Positions 46,183-57,956 of a DNA stretch of 64,000 nt are shown in pieces. This DNA comes from Govania unica. Lineage in GTDB: Bacteria; Pseudomonadota; Alphaproteobacteria; Sphingomonadales; Govanellaceae. The translations under genes were made by a program, and so were the position numbers. The DNA lies in contig NZ_JANWOI010000002.1 in the NCBI RefSeq assembly GCF_027920805.1, positions 62,001 to 126,000 of the forward strand, given 5' to 3'. Within the stretch, counting starts at the first letter, position 1. Every line of letters begins with the position of its first letter. The notes beneath the pieces are model-generated. The model was given only the letters and a program-made list of their open reading frames with translations, was not told the origin of the DNA and did not search any database.

Positions 46183-48948
46183 TTGAATCACATTGGGATT
46201 AAACAAAGGAAGACATCGCGTCGTTTCCTGCTGTCGACGGTCGCCATGACCGTGGCGATTGGCAGCGCGGCGCTCGGCGTATCCGCAGCTGCGCAACCTG
46301 CGGCGGAACCGCAACCTGCCATGCCGATGGAACAAATCACGGTGACGGGATCGCGCATCCTCCGCTCGGACGTCACAAGCCCGGCGCCGATCTCGGTTAT
46401 CAGCGAAGAAACCCTCAAGCAGCGCGGCACCACGTCGATTGCTGATGCGTTGCAGATCATCCCGCAGGCCATGGGGTCACAGACCACATCGCAAACCAAC
46501 AACGGCGGTCGCGGCACGGCGTCTGTCAACCTGCGCGGGCTTGGCAGCCAGCGGTCCCTGGTTCTGGTCAATGGTCGCCGCATGGTGGCGACGGATAATC
46601 TGGGGACTTCGCTCGACGTCGATTTGAACAATATTCCGCAAGCGATCATCGAGCGCGTCGAGGTGCTGCGGGACGGCGCGTCGGCCATTTACGGGTCCGA
46701 CGCCATCGGTGGCGTGATCAATATCATCACCAAGCGCGACTTCGAAGGGTTCGCCGTCAATGCCGAGGCCGGGATGTCGGCGCAGGGCGATGGCGAGCAA
46801 TATTCCGGCGACATGACATTCGGCGGCAAGTTCGGCAAGGATGATCGCGGTCGGGCCTGGGTCAATGTGGGCTATTTCAAGCAACGTCCGGTGTTCAGCC
46901 GGGATCGCGATTTCTCCTCGGCGCCGAAGGATGCCGATCTTCTTGATAACGGCAAGGTCGATGTGCATACGACCGGCAGCTCCTTCACGCCGACCGGTAC
47001 GGCTTTTCGGCTTGATACCGGTGATGCGGTGGTGATGGCTCCGAACGGCATTGACTTCTCTCCGCTGACGGATGCCAACCGGTTCAATTATGCCAACTTC
47101 CAATACAACATGACCCCGCAGAAGCGCATCTCTGCGGCGAGCCAGGCGGAATATGACCTGACCGATTTCATGACGGCCTACGTCGAAGGCCTGTATGTGA
47201 AGCGGAATTCAAGCCAGTCCCTGGCACCGCCGCCTCTGGTGGTCCCGAACACCACGGGATTCTTCGTGCCGTCGGATAATCCGTTCAATCCGTTCGGCGA
47301 GGATGTCTTGCTGTTCCGCCGGTTGGCGGATGTCGGCTCGGCCCGGCTTTATTCGCAGGAGGTCAATACCTATCGCATCGTCGGCGGCCTCAAGGGCAAG
47401 GTATCGAAAGATTGGTCCTATGATGTCTCCTATACCACCGGGCGGAATGAATTGAATGCTCAGGTGGCCGGTCTCGGCCGTCTGGATCATATCAATCAGG
47501 GGTTCCTGGACCCCGTGGGCTGTCTGACCTCTCCCGGTTGTGTTCAGACCAATCTGTTCGGCAACAATCTCACGCAGCAACAGGTTGATTTCATCCGCTA
47601 TACGGAATTTTCCAAACAAACGGTGCAGCAGGACATCGGCGAAGCCAATCTGACCGGCACCCTGTTTGAAACCGCAGCGGGCAAGATCGGCCTGGCCACC
47701 GGCGTCGCCTGGCGGCGGGAATCCTATAATGATATGGTGGATACGATCACCGAAAGCGGGGCGTCCAGCGATGGTGAGCGGTTGTCCAGCAAGGGCAGCT
47801 ATGACGTGAAGGAAATCTATGGCGAGCTGAACGTGCCGATCGTCTCCTCGCGGCCCTTCGTCGATTATCTCGGCGTCAATATTGCGGGGCGCTATTCGGA
47901 TTTCAGCACGATTGGCGGGGTGTTCAGCTGGAAAGTCGGGGCTGAATATGCACCTGTAAGTTCCTTGCGGTTTCGCGGCGTTTATTCGAAGGCGTTCCGC
48001 GCACCAGATGCACTGGAACTTTTTGCCGGACGCAAGATCAACTTCCCGACCTTCAGCGACCCTTGCGACAACCCGAGCAATTCGACAGTTATCGCGAACT
48101 GTCTGGTGCAGGGTGTAAGAAACCCGGCGACGTTTGCCCAGCGGGATACTCAGGTTAATTCTGTCGAGGAGGGCAATGCCAATCTGAAAGAAGAACGCGC
48201 CAGCACCTGGACTGTGGGTGTGGTGTTCGCACCGTCCTTCGTGCCCAATCTGTCGATCACTGTCGATTATTATAATATCGACGTGAAGGACGCCATCGAT
48301 GTGCTTGATGTGCAGGTCATATTGGACCAGTGCCTAAGCAGCCCGGTCATGGCGGCTAACCCGCTCTGCGGCTTGATCGAACCGCGTGATCAAAGCGGTC
48401 AGTTGACCCGGATTGTCACCCAGACCTCGAATATCGGGCGCCTTAGAAACAGAGGCATAGATTTTGCCGTGAATTATGCCCATCCGATCGGTAACGCCGG
48501 CACCATGAGCTATATGGTGGCCGGAACCTATCTTCTGAAGTTCGATAAGCAGCCCTTCCCGGGATTGCCTTTCGAGACCTTTGCCGGTTACACGGGCGGC
48601 TTGAATATCGATGCCAACCCCAAGCTGCGGTTGAGCTGGCTGGTTGCCTATAGCGATGAGCATTGGGCGGCCACTTATACGGGCCGTTTGATCGGCAAGA
48701 GCCAGTCCTTCACCACGCGGGACAATCCCAATGCAGGCTCGGTGCGCTATCCTATCAACGCCTTTACCTATCATGACCTTCAGGGTGGTTATAAATTCAA
48801 CAACGGCCTTGAACTCGTCGTCGGGGTGCGGAATGCCTTCGACAAACGGCCGCCGTTCTATTTCGATTATGATGATACCAATACCGATCCGTCGACCTAT
48901 GACACCGTGGGTCGTTATTTTTACACAGCTATTCACGCCAAGTTCTAA
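46183..48948 (+). CDS. TonB-dependent outer-membrane receptor
   Basis: 921 residues. Signal peptide about 1-38 (ending VSAAA before QPAAEP), then EQITVTGSRI as TonB-box/plug start, plug domain (about 55-165) with APISVISEETLKQRG, LRGLGSQRSLVLVNGRRM and DGASAIYGSDAIGGVINIITK, and a long beta barrel ending in phenylalanine (FYTAIHAKF). Active import of an unknown ligand driven by TonB. The start is TTG at 46183, the only one placed behind GGAGGAACAG; no ATG is suitably spaced. The ribosome binding site can be masked by a CCTCC hairpin. A terminator follows at 48971. Confidence 0.93.
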   Translation: MNHIGIKQRKTSRRFLLSTVAMTVAIGSAALGVSAAAQPAAEPQPAMPMEQITVTGSRILRSDVTSPAPISVISEETLKQRGTTSIADALQIIPQAMGSQTTSQTNNGGRGTASVNLRGLGSQRSLVLVNGRRMVATDNLGTSLDVDLNNIPQAIIERVEVLRDGASAIYGSDAIGGVINIITKRDFEGFAVNAEAGMSAQGDGEQYSGDMTFGGKFGKDDRGRAWVNVGYFKQRPVFSRDRDFSSAPKDADLLDNGKVDVHTTGSSFTPTGTAFRLDTGDAVVMAPNGIDFSPLTDANRFNYANFQYNMTPQKRISAASQAEYDLTDFMTAYVEGLYVKRNSSQSLAPPPLVVPNTTGFFVPSDNPFNPFGEDVLLFRRLADVGSARLYSQEVNTYRIVGGLKGKVSKDWSYDVSYTTGRNELNAQVAGLGRLDHINQGFLDPVGCLTSPGCVQTNLFGNNLTQQQVDFIRYTEFSKQTVQQDIGEANLTGTLFETAAGKIGLATGVAWRRESYNDMVDTITESGASSDGERLSSKGSYDVKEIYGELNVPIVSSRPFVDYLGVNIAGRYSDFSTIGGVFSWKVGAEYAPVSSLRFRGVYSKAFRAPDALELFAGRKINFPTFSDPCDNPSNSTVIANCLVQGVRNPATFAQRDTQVNSVEEGNANLKEERASTWTVGVVFAPSFVPNLSITVDYYNIDVKDAIDVLDVQVILDQCLSSPVMAANPLCGLIEPRDQSGQLTRIVTQTSNIGRLRNRGIDFAVNYAHPIGNAGTMSYMVAGTYLLKFDKQPFPGLPFETFAGYTGGLNIDANPKLRLSWLVAYSDEHWAATYTGRLIGKSQSFTTRDNPNAGSVRYPINAFTYHDLQGGYKFNNGLELVVGVRNAFDKRPPFYFDYDDTNTDPSTYDTVGRYFYTAIHAKF

Positions 48949-48970
48949 GCCGGGCGTTTATGAGATCGGG

Positions 48971-48999
48971 AAGGGGTGGCCGCAGGGCCACCCCTTTTT
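48971..48999 (+). terminator. Terminator after TonB-dependent receptor
   Basis: Stem AAGGGGTGGCC (48971-48981) with GGCCACCCCTT (48986-48996), loop GCAG, then T-run. Confidence 0.88.
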
Positions 49000-49078
49000 G
49001 TTTGATTTTTTGAAGATCGGGGCCCGCTATTTGCTTTAGGATTAAGTAGAAATATATGCTTAAAGTAAGGGCTGATTT

Positions 49079-50069
49079 ATGACTAAATTTTCTCGTCTTG
49101 CCTGATTGCGGCTGGGGCAATCGCATCCGGGCTTGCTGTCATGGGCAGTGCCCAGGCTGCTCCCTGCCTCGGGGTTACCTTCGGCGCGGCCTTTGATGGT
49201 TCCTATAACTGCAATGATCTCGGGACCCCTGGTGGGATGGTGCCCAATATGGGCGGGATTACTTTTCTCAACAACGACACATTGCTTGTTGGCAATTATG
49301 CGAATGGTCCTGGAGGCACCATTCGTCAGATTGATGTCATCCGCGATGCCGATAATCACATTATCGGATTTTCGGGAGCCTCTCAGCCCTATGCAACGGC
49401 CTCTTACATCGACGGCGGTCTGACATTCGGACCCGGTGGGGTGCTTTTTGCCACGGGTTACCCGAACAACACGCTGTTGCAATATAAGCCGGGCAGCACC
49501 ACCCCGGACAAGATCATCAACCTCTCAGACTTTGGGGTGACCGTTGGTGATTCGGTCGGCACTCTTGCCTTTGTGCCGCTGGGGTTTGATGGGGCTGGTC
49601 AGCTGAAGATCGCCAGTTTCAGCTATGGATTTTGGTATACAGCGACTTTGACCGAGGATGGCAACGGTCTTTATGACCTGGCCGTGGTCTGGGATCTCGC
49701 CTTCGGCCGCAGCACGGAGGGCATCGCTTATGTCGCGGGCCAAAATCCAGGTTTTGGTGGTTTAGATAGCGTTCTTCTCTCGGAGTACGGTGCAGGAAAG
49801 GTTGCCGCTTATCAGATAGATGCTAATGGCAATCCGATTATCGCATCGCGTCAGGACTTCCTGTCTGGCCTCAGGGGGGCGAGGGAGCTGTGATCGATCC
49901 CTTGACCGGAGATTTCCTGTTTTCGACTTATGGTGGGCCCAACCGGATTCTGGTGATCAGCGGGTTCGATGTCCCTGTATCAGATGATGTTACGGAGCCA
50001 GCCGCGCTTGGGCTTCTCGGGCTCGGGCTTCTCGGCCTGGGGCTGGGCCGGCGTCGCAAGGCTACATAA
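49079..50069 (+). pseudogene. PEP-CTERM-like exported protein with two frameshifts
   Basis: The intact coding stretch is 49141-49893, but both ends lie in other frames. From the ATG at 49079 the reading MTKFSRLA hits a stop at once; adding one C near 49102 (GCCTG to GCCCTG) gives a clean signal peptide MTKFSRLALIAAGAIASGLA running into GSAQAAPCLG. Near 49874 a run of six G, if seven, continues GGEGAVIDPLTGDFLFSTYG into VPVSDDVTEPAALGLL and GLGLLGLGLGRRRKAT, a PEP-CTERM-like end (EP, membrane helix, arginines). The middle looks like a glycine-rich beta-propeller-type surface protein. Either a decayed gene or two sequencing errors in C/G runs. Confidence 0.75.
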
Positions 50070-50088
50070 TCTACAGACTTTGGTGTTT

Positions 50089-50122
50089 AAAGGGGGCGGT
50101 CCAGCAACGGACCGCCCCTTTT
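50089..50122 (+). terminator. Terminator after PEP-CTERM-like gene
   Basis: AAAGGGGGCGGTCC region pairs with GGACCGCCCCTTTT with one bulged G; T-run at the end. 20 bases past the stop. Confidence 0.75.
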
Positions 50123-50130
50123 CCATGTTC

Positions 50131-50218
50131 CCCGTCATTGCGAGGAGGCGCAGCCGACGAAGCAATCCAGATGGTTGCCTCAGTCTGGATTGCTTCGGCT
50201 GCGCCTCGCAATGACGGG
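50131..50218. repeat. Inverted pair of second-family repeat units
   Basis: GTCATTGCGAGG... at 50133 and its inverted partner ending CCTCGCAATGAC at 50214. Ends match other copies; cores read GAGGCGCAGCCGA and TCGGCTGCGCC. Lies between the PEP-CTERM-like gene and the groES promoter. Confidence 0.88.
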
Positions 50219-50295
50219 GTGAGGTTTTGCGGGGTGGTCGATGATCTGGAAAGGGGAGGCAGGCCGATGGTTTTTTGTTTTTTTGCCTTGTCCCC

Positions 50296-50324
50296 TTGAC
50301 TCATCTCCTGGGCTCTCCCATATC
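50296..50324 (+). promoter_or_regulatory. Probable groESL promoter
   Basis: TTGACT (50296-50301), 17-base spacer, CATATC (50319-50324). Its predicted transcription start falls just at the CIRCE element. Confidence 0.55.
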
Positions 50325-50334
50325 CGATAGCGTG

Positions 50335-50361
50335 TTAGCACTCAGTCAACGTGAGTGCTAA
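50335..50361. promoter_or_regulatory. CIRCE element (HrcA operator)
   Basis: Perfect TTAGCACTC-N9-GAGTGCTAA inverted repeat, the consensus site for the heat-shock repressor HrcA, placed at the predicted groES transcription start. Implies that groESL is repressed by HrcA and released on heat or folding stress. hrcA is not in the window. Confidence 0.97.
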
Positions 50362-50458
50362 TGATCCTGCCTCGGGCGTTCCTCGCCTCAGGGGCAAAAA
50401 TTTGGGGAGCAGGCTGCCGGATCCCGGCGGCCTCATCAACTTGAAAGAGGTTACTGAG

Positions 50459-50746
50459 ATGGGTTTCCGTCCTTTGCATGACCGTGTGCTCGTTCGCCGG
50501 GTTGAAGGTGAAGAAAAGACCGCAGGCGGGATCATTATTCCGGATACCGCCAAGGAAAAGCCGAGCGAAGGCGAAGTTATCGCCGTCGGCACCGGCCATA
50601 AGGCTGAAGATGGCAAAATCACCCCGCTTGACGTCAAAGCTGGTGATCGTGTGCTGTTCGGCAAATGGTCCGGCACCGAAGTGAAGCTCGATGGCAAGGA
50701 TCTCCTGATCATGAAGGAATCCGACATCCTGGGCGTGATCGGCTAA
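50459..50746 (+). CDS. groES: Co-chaperonin GroES
   Basis: 95-residue ring lid for Gro[13 protein letters not shown] start, [18 protein letters not shown] (the mobile loop) and [15 protein letters not shown] are all present. AGAGG lies upstream of the ATG at 50459; an open extension to 50351 runs into the CIRCE element and is rejected. groEL begins 60 bases later. Confidence 0.98.
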   Translation: MGFRPLHDRVLVRRVEGEEKTAGGIIIPDTAKEKPSEGEVIAVGTGHKAEDGKITPLDVKAGDRVLFGKWSGTEVKLDGKDLLIMKESDILGVIG

Positions 50747-52459
<1,713 letters not shown>

Positions 52460-52480
52460 GTCCAGCACTCATCAGTCTGA

Positions 52481-52522
52481 AACAGCAAGGGCCGCTCCCA
52501 TGGAGCGGCCCTTGCTGTTATT
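52481..52522 (+). terminator. Terminator of groESL
   Basis: 18-bp stem (52481-52498 with 52502-52519) with loop CAT; the T-run after it is short. Confidence 0.75.
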
Positions 52523-52542
52523 CGATATGGCGGGGTGGTGAG

Positions 52543-52612
52543 GTGGATTGCCGGGTCAAGCCCGGCAATGACAAGGCATCCGTCATTGCGAGGCGGAGCC
52601 GAAGCAATCCAG
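52543..52612. repeat. Adjacent units of both repeat families
   Basis: First-family unit at 52543-52573 and second-family unit at 52582-52612, eight bases apart, between convergent groEL and hemF. Confidence 0.87.
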
Positions 52613-52629
52613 TCATCAGGCTACGGTGA

Positions 52630-53514
52630 TCACGGCCATTTGGCTTCGGGCGGCAGGGACATCAGGATGGCATCGATGTTGCCGCCGGTTTTGAGACCGA
52701 ACAGGGTGCCGCGGTCATAGACCAGGTTGAACTCGGCATAGCGGCCGCGGCGGATCAGCAGATGTTCGCGTTCTTCCGGGGTCCAGGGCTTGTTCATATG
52801 GCGGCGAACGATCTCGGGATAGACCTTGAGAAAGGCCCGGCCGACGTCCTGGGTGAAGGCGAAATTCGCTTCCCAGTCGTCTTCAAGATAGTCATAGAAA
52901 ATGCCGCCGACGCCGCGTGGCTCGTTTCTGTGCTTGTTGAAGAAATACTCGTCGCACCAGGCTTTGAAGCGCGGGTGATAGGTCGGGTCATGGGCGTCGC
53001 AGGCGGCTTTGAGGGCGGCATGGAAGTCCGCCGTGTCCTGATCGTTCGGGAGGGCGGGGTTGAGATCCGCGCCGCCGCCGAACCAGCTTTTGCTGGTGAC
53101 AAGATGGCGGGTGTTCATATGGACCGCAGGCACCAGGGGCGAGCGCATATGGGCCACAAGCGAGATGCCGGACGCCCAGAAATTCGGGTTCTGCTCGGCA
53201 CCCAGAATGGATTTGGCGAATTCCGGGGCGAAACTGCCATGCACGGTTGAAATATTGACGCCGACTTTTTCGAACACCCGGCCCTTCATGATCGACATGG
53301 TGCCGCCGCCGGTGTCTGCGGCACCGTCATGACTGTCGCGGATCCAGCTTTTGCGTTCAAAGCGGCCGGGGGCCATGTCCCTGAGCGGGCCGTCATAGTC
53401 ATCCTCGATGGCTTCGAAGGCGGCGCAGATCTGGTCGCGCAGGCTTTGGAACCAGGCGACGGCGTGGGCTTTCTGGTCATCGGTGGGGGAGGGCGTGGCC
53501 ATCTGATCGGTCAT
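52630..53514 (-). CDS. hemF: Oxygen-dependent coproporphyrinogen III oxidase
   Basis: 294 residues; converts coproporphyrinogen III to protoporphyrinogen IX with oxygen in heme synthesis. Family landmarks: [61 protein letters not shown] and [23 protein letters not shown]. Complete. It overlaps trmL by four bases (ATGA), so the two are coupled. Confidence 0.96.
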   Translation of the reverse strand: MTDQMATPSPTDDQKAHAVAWFQSLRDQICAAFEAIEDDYDGPLRDMAPGRFERKSWIRDSHDGAADTGGGTMSIMKGRVFEKVGVNISTVHGSFAPEFAKSILGAEQNPNFWASGISLVAHMRSPLVPAVHMNTRHLVTSKSWFGGGADLNPALPNDQDTADFHAALKAACDAHDPTYHPRFKAWCDEYFFNKHRNEPRGVGGIFYDYLEDDWEANFAFTQDVGRAFLKVYPEIVRRHMNKPWTPEEREHLLIRRGRYAEFNLVYDRGTLFGLKTGGNIDAILMSLPPEAKWP

Positions 53515-54008
53515 GGGGTTGTTCCTTGTTCTATTTGGTCGTCCTGCGGCCAGCCGCCGGTTTGTCTGAGTGCTTCGGCCAGCACGATGGCGGCCGAGAT
53601 CGCCACATTGAGGGAACGTGTCCCCGCTTGCATGGGGATGCGCACCCGGGCTCCGGCCGCGGCATGCACTTCGGGTGGGGCGCCGGCACTTTCTTGACCC
53701 ACAAGCAGGATATCGTCCTTGCGATAGATCAAATCCGTATGCGGGACGGCGCTTTTGGTGGTGAGGAGAACGAGCCTGGGGCCGTCCGCCCGGCCGTGGC
53801 CGATGGTTGCGAGAAAATTTTGCCAGTCAAGATGCCGGGTCAGCTGCACCTTGTCCAGATAGTCCATGCCCGCCCGCCGGAGCGCCGCCTCGCTGAAGGG
53901 GAAGCCACAGGGTTCGATGACATCGACGGGAATGCCGAAACAGGCGCTCATGCGCAGCATGGTGCCGGTGTTCGGAGGGATGTCGGGCTGAAAAAGGGCT
54001 AATCTCAT
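53511..54008 (-). CDS. trmL: tRNA (cytidine(34)-2'-O)-methyltransferase
   Basis: 165-residue SPOUT-family methyltransferase that modifies the wobble base of leucine tRNAs. Motifs: [31 protein letters not shown] and [27 protein letters not shown], the knotted SAM site. The ATG at 54008 is used; a TTG at 54014 would add two residues. Divergent from petABC. Confidence 0.93.
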   Translation of the reverse strand: MRLALFQPDIPPNTGTMLRMSACFGIPVDVIEPCGFPFSEAALRRAGMDYLDKVQLTRHLDWQNFLATIGHGRADGPRLVLLTTKSAVPHTDLIYRKDDILLVGQESAGAPPEVHAAAGARVRIPMQAGTRSLNVAISAAIVLAEALRQTGGWPQDDQIEQGTTP

Positions 54009-54117
54009 AACCAATCACATAGCGTTCGTATCTGCTTTGTTTCAAGTCCTGATTTGTATGGCTTGCGCGGAAGCTTGGCCAGTCCTGCTTTGGGGCGGAA
54101 ATGAGGCTATTAATTCG

Positions 54118-54146
54118 TTGCAATAAGCTTGTCACCTCGCTAAATG
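54118..54146 (+). promoter_or_regulatory. Possible petABC promoter
   Basis: TTGCAA (54118-54123), 17-base spacer, TAAATG (54141-54146), about 220 bases before petA. The 54015-54365 gap has no gene; trmL must also have its promoter here, which I could not locate. Confidence 0.35.
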
Positions 54147-54365
54147 TTACGCCCGAGCACCTGCGGGTTGCGCCTGGGGATTCCGTGTCTGTTTTTTTCC
54201 CTATGAAGCGATCCGCATAAGTCACTCGGCGAAAAGTAAAGGTTTTCGCGGAATGGCTTGAAAGCGGCCCGTTTGGCTGCCGCAGGATGAATTGAAGATT
54301 TTCGAACCAGGGCGAAGTGCCTGCACTGGTTCGTCAGCGGGTCTAAGCATTGAGGGGTTGATTGT

Positions 54366-54893
54366 ATGGCCACTGAAGATCAAGCCAAGAGTGGAGACGG
54401 CGACGTCACACGTCGCGATTTTCTGTATGTCGCGACCGGAACGCTTGCCGCGGTCGGTACGGCTGCAGCGGCCTGGCCGCTTATTGATCAAATGAATCCG
54501 TCGGCCGACGTGCTGGCGATGTCGTCGACGGAAGTTGATCTGTCGGCCATCGCGGTCGGCCAGAGCGTTACCGTCATGTGGCGCGGCAAGCCGGTGTTCG
54601 TGCGTCATCGCACGGCCAAGGAAATCGCCGAAGCCGAGGCGACCAATATTTCCGATATGCGAGATCCGCAGGCTGACAAGGATCGCGTCCAGAAGCCGGA
54701 ATGGCTGATCATGGTCGGCGTCTGCACCCATCTTGGGTGCGTGCCGCTCGGTGAAGCTGGCGGTACCTGGTTCTGCCCGTGTCATGGGTCGCACTATGAC
54801 ACCTCGGGCCGTATCGTGAAGGGCCCGGCCCCGAAGAACCTTGAGGTTCCGCAATACGTGTTTCTCAATGATACGACCGTAAAGATCGGCTAA
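54366..54893 (+). CDS. petA: Ubiquinol-cytochrome c reductase Rieske iron-sulfur subunit
   Basis: 175 residues. N-terminus carries a twin-arginine signal ([11 protein letters not shown]) that doubles as membrane anchor. The Rieske 2Fe-2S site is CTHLGC (Cys120, His122) and CPCHGSH (Cys137, His140), with Cys125 and Cys139 as the stabilising disulfide. It hands electrons from ubiquinol to cytochrome c1. First gene of petABC; petB follows 10 bases later. Confidence 0.97.
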   Translation: MATEDQAKSGDGDVTRRDFLYVATGTLAAVGTAAAAWPLIDQMNPSADVLAMSSTEVDLSAIAVGQSVTVMWRGKPVFVRHRTAKEIAEAEATNISDMRDPQADKDRVQKPEWLIMVGVCTHLGCVPLGEAGGTWFCPCHGSHYDTSGRIVKGPAPKNLEVPQYVFLNDTTVKIG

Positions 54894-54903
54894 GGAGGGC
54901 AGT

Positions 54904-56169
54904 ATGGCTTCGAGTAATTATGAGCCCAAGAATCCCGTCTTACGGGCTTTCAACCAGCAGCTTCCTATTCTGTCGCTGGTGCATGGATCGTTGGGGGCGG
55001 GCTACAGAGCTCCCAAAAACCTGAACTATTTCTGGAACTTCGGTTCCCTGGCCGGGGTCTGCCTTGTTGTGCAGATCCTCACCGGCATCATCCTTGCGAT
55101 GCATTACACCCCGCATACCACGCTCGCCTTTTCGAGCGTCGAGCATATCATGCGCGACGTGAACTACGGCTGGTTGCTGCGTTATGTGCATGCAAACGGG
55201 GCCTCGATGTTCTTTGTCGTGGTCTATGTCCATATCTTCCGCGGTCTTTACTACGGGTCATACCGTAGCCCGCGTGAAACCCTGTGGTTCCTTGGTATCA
55301 TCATTTATCTTCTGATGATGGCGACCGGTTTCATGGGTTACGTGCTTCCGTGGGGCCAGATGAGCTTCTGGGGCGCCACCGTGATCACCAACCTGTTCAG
55401 CGCCTTCCCCGTGGTCGGCGAGAGCATCGTTCAGCTCCTTTGGGGCGGTTTCGCGGTAGACAATCCGACGCTCAATCGTTTCTTCAGCCTGCATTATCTG
55501 CTGCCGTTCGTGATCGCCGGTGTTGTTGTGCTCCATATCTGGGCGCTGCATATTCCGGGTTCGAACAATCCGCTCGGCATCGATGTGAAGGGCAAACAGG
55601 ATACGGTTCCGTTCTATCCCTATTACATCTCGAAGGATGCTCTGGGCCTCGGCGTGTTCCTGCTGGTTTTCGCCTTCTTCGTATTCTTTGCGCCGAACTT
55701 CCTCGGGCATCCGGACAACTACATTCCGGCCAACCCGATGGTGACCCCGACGCATATCGTTCCGGAATGGTATTATCTGCCGTTCTACGCGATCCTGCGG
55801 GCGATCCCGGACAAACTGATGGGCGTTATCGCCATGTTCGCGTCGATCCTGATCCTGTTCGCCATGCCGTGGCTTGACGGATCAAGCGCCCGGTCGTCGA
55901 AGTTCCGTCCGCTCTATCGGTTCTTCCTCTTCCTCTTCCTCGCGGTGGCTTTGTTCCTCGGCTATTGCGGTTCGAAGTCCCCGGACGACGTGCTGCATCT
56001 TGCAGGTCTGGATATTCCGTTCCTGCTGCTGTCGCGGATTGCATCGTTCTATTACTTCGCGTTCTTCCTGCTGATCGTACCGATTGTCAGTCGTCGTGAA
56101 GTGCCGCTGCCATTGCCGAAAAGCATTAACGACTATGTCCTCGGCAACAAAGCCAAGTCGGCCTCGTAA
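54904..56169 (+). CDS. petB: Cytochrome b of bc1 complex
   Basis: 421 residues with eight membrane helices and the quinol-oxidising and quinone-reducing sites. Heme ligands lie in the helix [22 protein letters not shown] and in [23 protein letters not shown]; the PEWYYLP motif (Qo site) is present. Full-length form, not split into b6/IV. Confidence 0.97.
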   Translation: MASSNYEPKNPVLRAFNQQLPILSLVHGSLGAGYRAPKNLNYFWNFGSLAGVCLVVQILTGIILAMHYTPHTTLAFSSVEHIMRDVNYGWLLRYVHANGASMFFVVVYVHIFRGLYYGSYRSPRETLWFLGIIIYLLMMATGFMGYVLPWGQMSFWGATVITNLFSAFPVVGESIVQLLWGGFAVDNPTLNRFFSLHYLLPFVIAGVVVLHIWALHIPGSNNPLGIDVKGKQDTVPFYPYYISKDALGLGVFLLVFAFFVFFAPNFLGHPDNYIPANPMVTPTHIVPEWYYLPFYAILRAIPDKLMGVIAMFASILILFAMPWLDGSSARSSKFRPLYRFFLFLFLAVALFLGYCGSKSPDDVLHLAGLDIPFLLLSRIASFYYFAFFLLIVPIVSRREVPLPLPKSINDYVLGNKAKSAS

Positions 56170-56191
56170 GCCAGCGTAGGAGAGCGAACTC

Positions 56192-56977
56192 ATGAAGACG
56201 ATGATCAAAACTGCCAAGCTCGCCCTTGCTGTCGTTGCCGCTGTGGTTGTTGCCACCTCGGCTCAGGCGTCGGGAGCTGTGAAGCTGAAGGACGTGAGCT
56301 GGTCCTTCGAAGGCCCGTTCGGGGAATATAACAAGGCCGAACTGCAACGCGGCTTCCAGGTTTACAAGGAAGTCTGCTCGGCCTGTCATTCCCTGCATAG
56401 CATTGCCTTCCGCAACCTCGCCGATCTTGGCTTCTCGGAAGCTGAAGTGAAGGCGATTGCCAAGGGCTATGAAGTTCAGGACGGTCCGGACAAGGACGGC
56501 GAGATGTTCAACCGTGCGGCGCGTCCGTCGGATCACATCCCCGGTCCTTATGCCAACGAACAGCAGGGCCGCGCCGCCAATGGCGGGTCTTTGCCGCCGG
56601 ATCTTTCGCTGATGGCCAAGGCCCGGGCGAATGGTCCTGCTTATATCTACTCGCTGCTGACAGGCTATGTGGATGCTCCGGCCGATTTCACGGTTCTGGA
56701 AGGCATGCATTACAACACCTATTTCCCCGGTCATAGCATTGCCATGCCGCCGCCTTTGAGCGCCGATCAGGTGACCTATGCCGACGGAACCAAGGCAAGC
56801 GTCGAGCAGATGTCGCACGACCTCTCGGCCTTCCTGATGTGGGCAGCCGAGCCGAAGCTTGAACAGCGCCATGAGCTGGGCTTCAAGGTCATGATCTTCC
56901 TCGTGTTGCTGACGGTGCTGTTCTACTTTGCAAATCGCAAGGTCTGGGGCCCGGTCAAGCGCGGCGAAGACATCTGA
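56192..56977 (+). CDS. petC: Cytochrome c1
   Basis: 261 residues: signal peptide (1-26, ending AQA), heme-binding CSACH (Cys62, Cys65, His66), methionine-ligand region further on, and a C-terminal membrane anchor (VMIFLVLLTVLFYFANRKVW). Accepts electrons from the Rieske protein and passes them to soluble or membrane cytochrome c. It ends the operon before a terminator. Confidence 0.97.
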   Translation: MKTMIKTAKLALAVVAAVVVATSAQASGAVKLKDVSWSFEGPFGEYNKAELQRGFQVYKEVCSACHSLHSIAFRNLADLGFSEAEVKAIAKGYEVQDGPDKDGEMFNRAARPSDHIPGPYANEQQGRAANGGSLPPDLSLMAKARANGPAYIYSLLTGYVDAPADFTVLEGMHYNTYFPGHSIAMPPPLSADQVTYADGTKASVEQMSHDLSAFLMWAAEPKLEQRHELGFKVMIFLVLLTVLFYFANRKVWGPVKRGEDI

Positions 56978-57007
56978 TAGCCTTCATGGCCAACAGTGAC
57001 TAAGACT

Positions 57008-57036
57008 AAGGGCCATCCTTCGGGATGGCCCTTTTC
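57008..57036 (+). terminator. Terminator of petABC
   Basis: Stem AAGGGCCATCC (57008-57018) and GGATGGCCCTT (57023-57033), tetraloop TTCG, short T-run. Confidence 0.9.
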
Positions 57037-57074
57037 GTTTGGGGTTCGCTCTATCCTGAGTAAAGGTTGAGAAC

Positions 57075-57956
57075 ATGGGTGTTTTGGGGATTATCGGCGG
57101 CAGCGGGCTTTACGATCTGCCGGGCCTTGGCGAGGATTGGCGGGGAGACGAGCCGTTCGGGCCACCGTCGGCCGCCCCGCGTCTTGGGCGTATTGGCGGG
57201 CAGGACGTGGCCTTTCTGCCGCGTCATGGGGCGGGTCATCGCCTGCCACCCTCGGCCATCAATTACCGCGCCAATATTGATGCCCTGAAGCGGCTCGGCG
57301 TGACAGATATCCTGTCCATCAGCGCCTGCGGCTCGCTGCGCGAGGATCTGGCCCCGGGAAGTTTTGTGCTGGTGGATCAGTTCATCGACCGCACGATTGA
57401 TCGTGAGAAAAGCTTTTTCGGTCCCGGTTGTGTCGGCCATGTTGGGCTCGCTGATCCGGTCTGTTCGCGGCTTGGCGATATGGTCGCGGCCTCGCTTGCC
57501 CATCTGGGGCTGCCCTGGCATCGCGGCGGCACTTACCTTGCCATGGAGGGACCGCAGTTTTCGACCCGCGCCGAATCCCGGCTCTATCGACAATGGGGGG
57601 CGGATGTCATCGGCATGACCAATATGCCCGAGGCCAAGCTCGCCCGCGAGGCTGAGATCTGTTACGCGACGGTGGCCATGGTTACCGATTATGATAGCTG
57701 GCATGACGAACGCGAGACCGTGGAACTGGCCCAAATTCTCAAGGTGATGCAGGACAATGCGCGCCATGCCCGGAGCCTGGTGCAAAGCGTGGCAACCCGG
57801 CTCGGCGAGCTTATCCGGCCGGAAATCTGCCCGGCTGGCTGTGACCGTGCGCTTGAGGGGGCGTTGGTGACGGCTGTCGATCAACGTGATCCGGCTTTGC
57901 TCGCCCGCCTCGATGCCGTGGCCGGGCGGGTTCTTCGCGCGGGGGGCGGGCAATGA
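57075..57956 (+). CDS. mtnP: S-methyl-5'-thioadenosine phosphorylase
   Basis: 293 residues; phosphorolyses methylthioadenosine to adenine and methylthioribose-1-phosphate. [13 protein letters not shown] start, [70 protein letters not shown] and VTDYDSWH are the family hallmarks. It overlaps apt by four bases, so the adenine it releases is next handled by the downstream gene product. Confidence 0.95.
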   Translation: MGVLGIIGGSGLYDLPGLGEDWRGDEPFGPPSAAPRLGRIGGQDVAFLPRHGAGHRLPPSAINYRANIDALKRLGVTDILSISACGSLREDLAPGSFVLVDQFIDRTIDREKSFFGPGCVGHVGLADPVCSRLGDMVAASLAHLGLPWHRGGTYLAMEGPQFSTRAESRLYRQWGADVIGMTNMPEAKLAREAEICYATVAMVTDYDSWHDERETVELAQILKVMQDNARHARSLVQSVATRLGELIRPEICPAGCDRALEGALVTAVDQRDPALLARLDAVAGRVLRAGGGQ

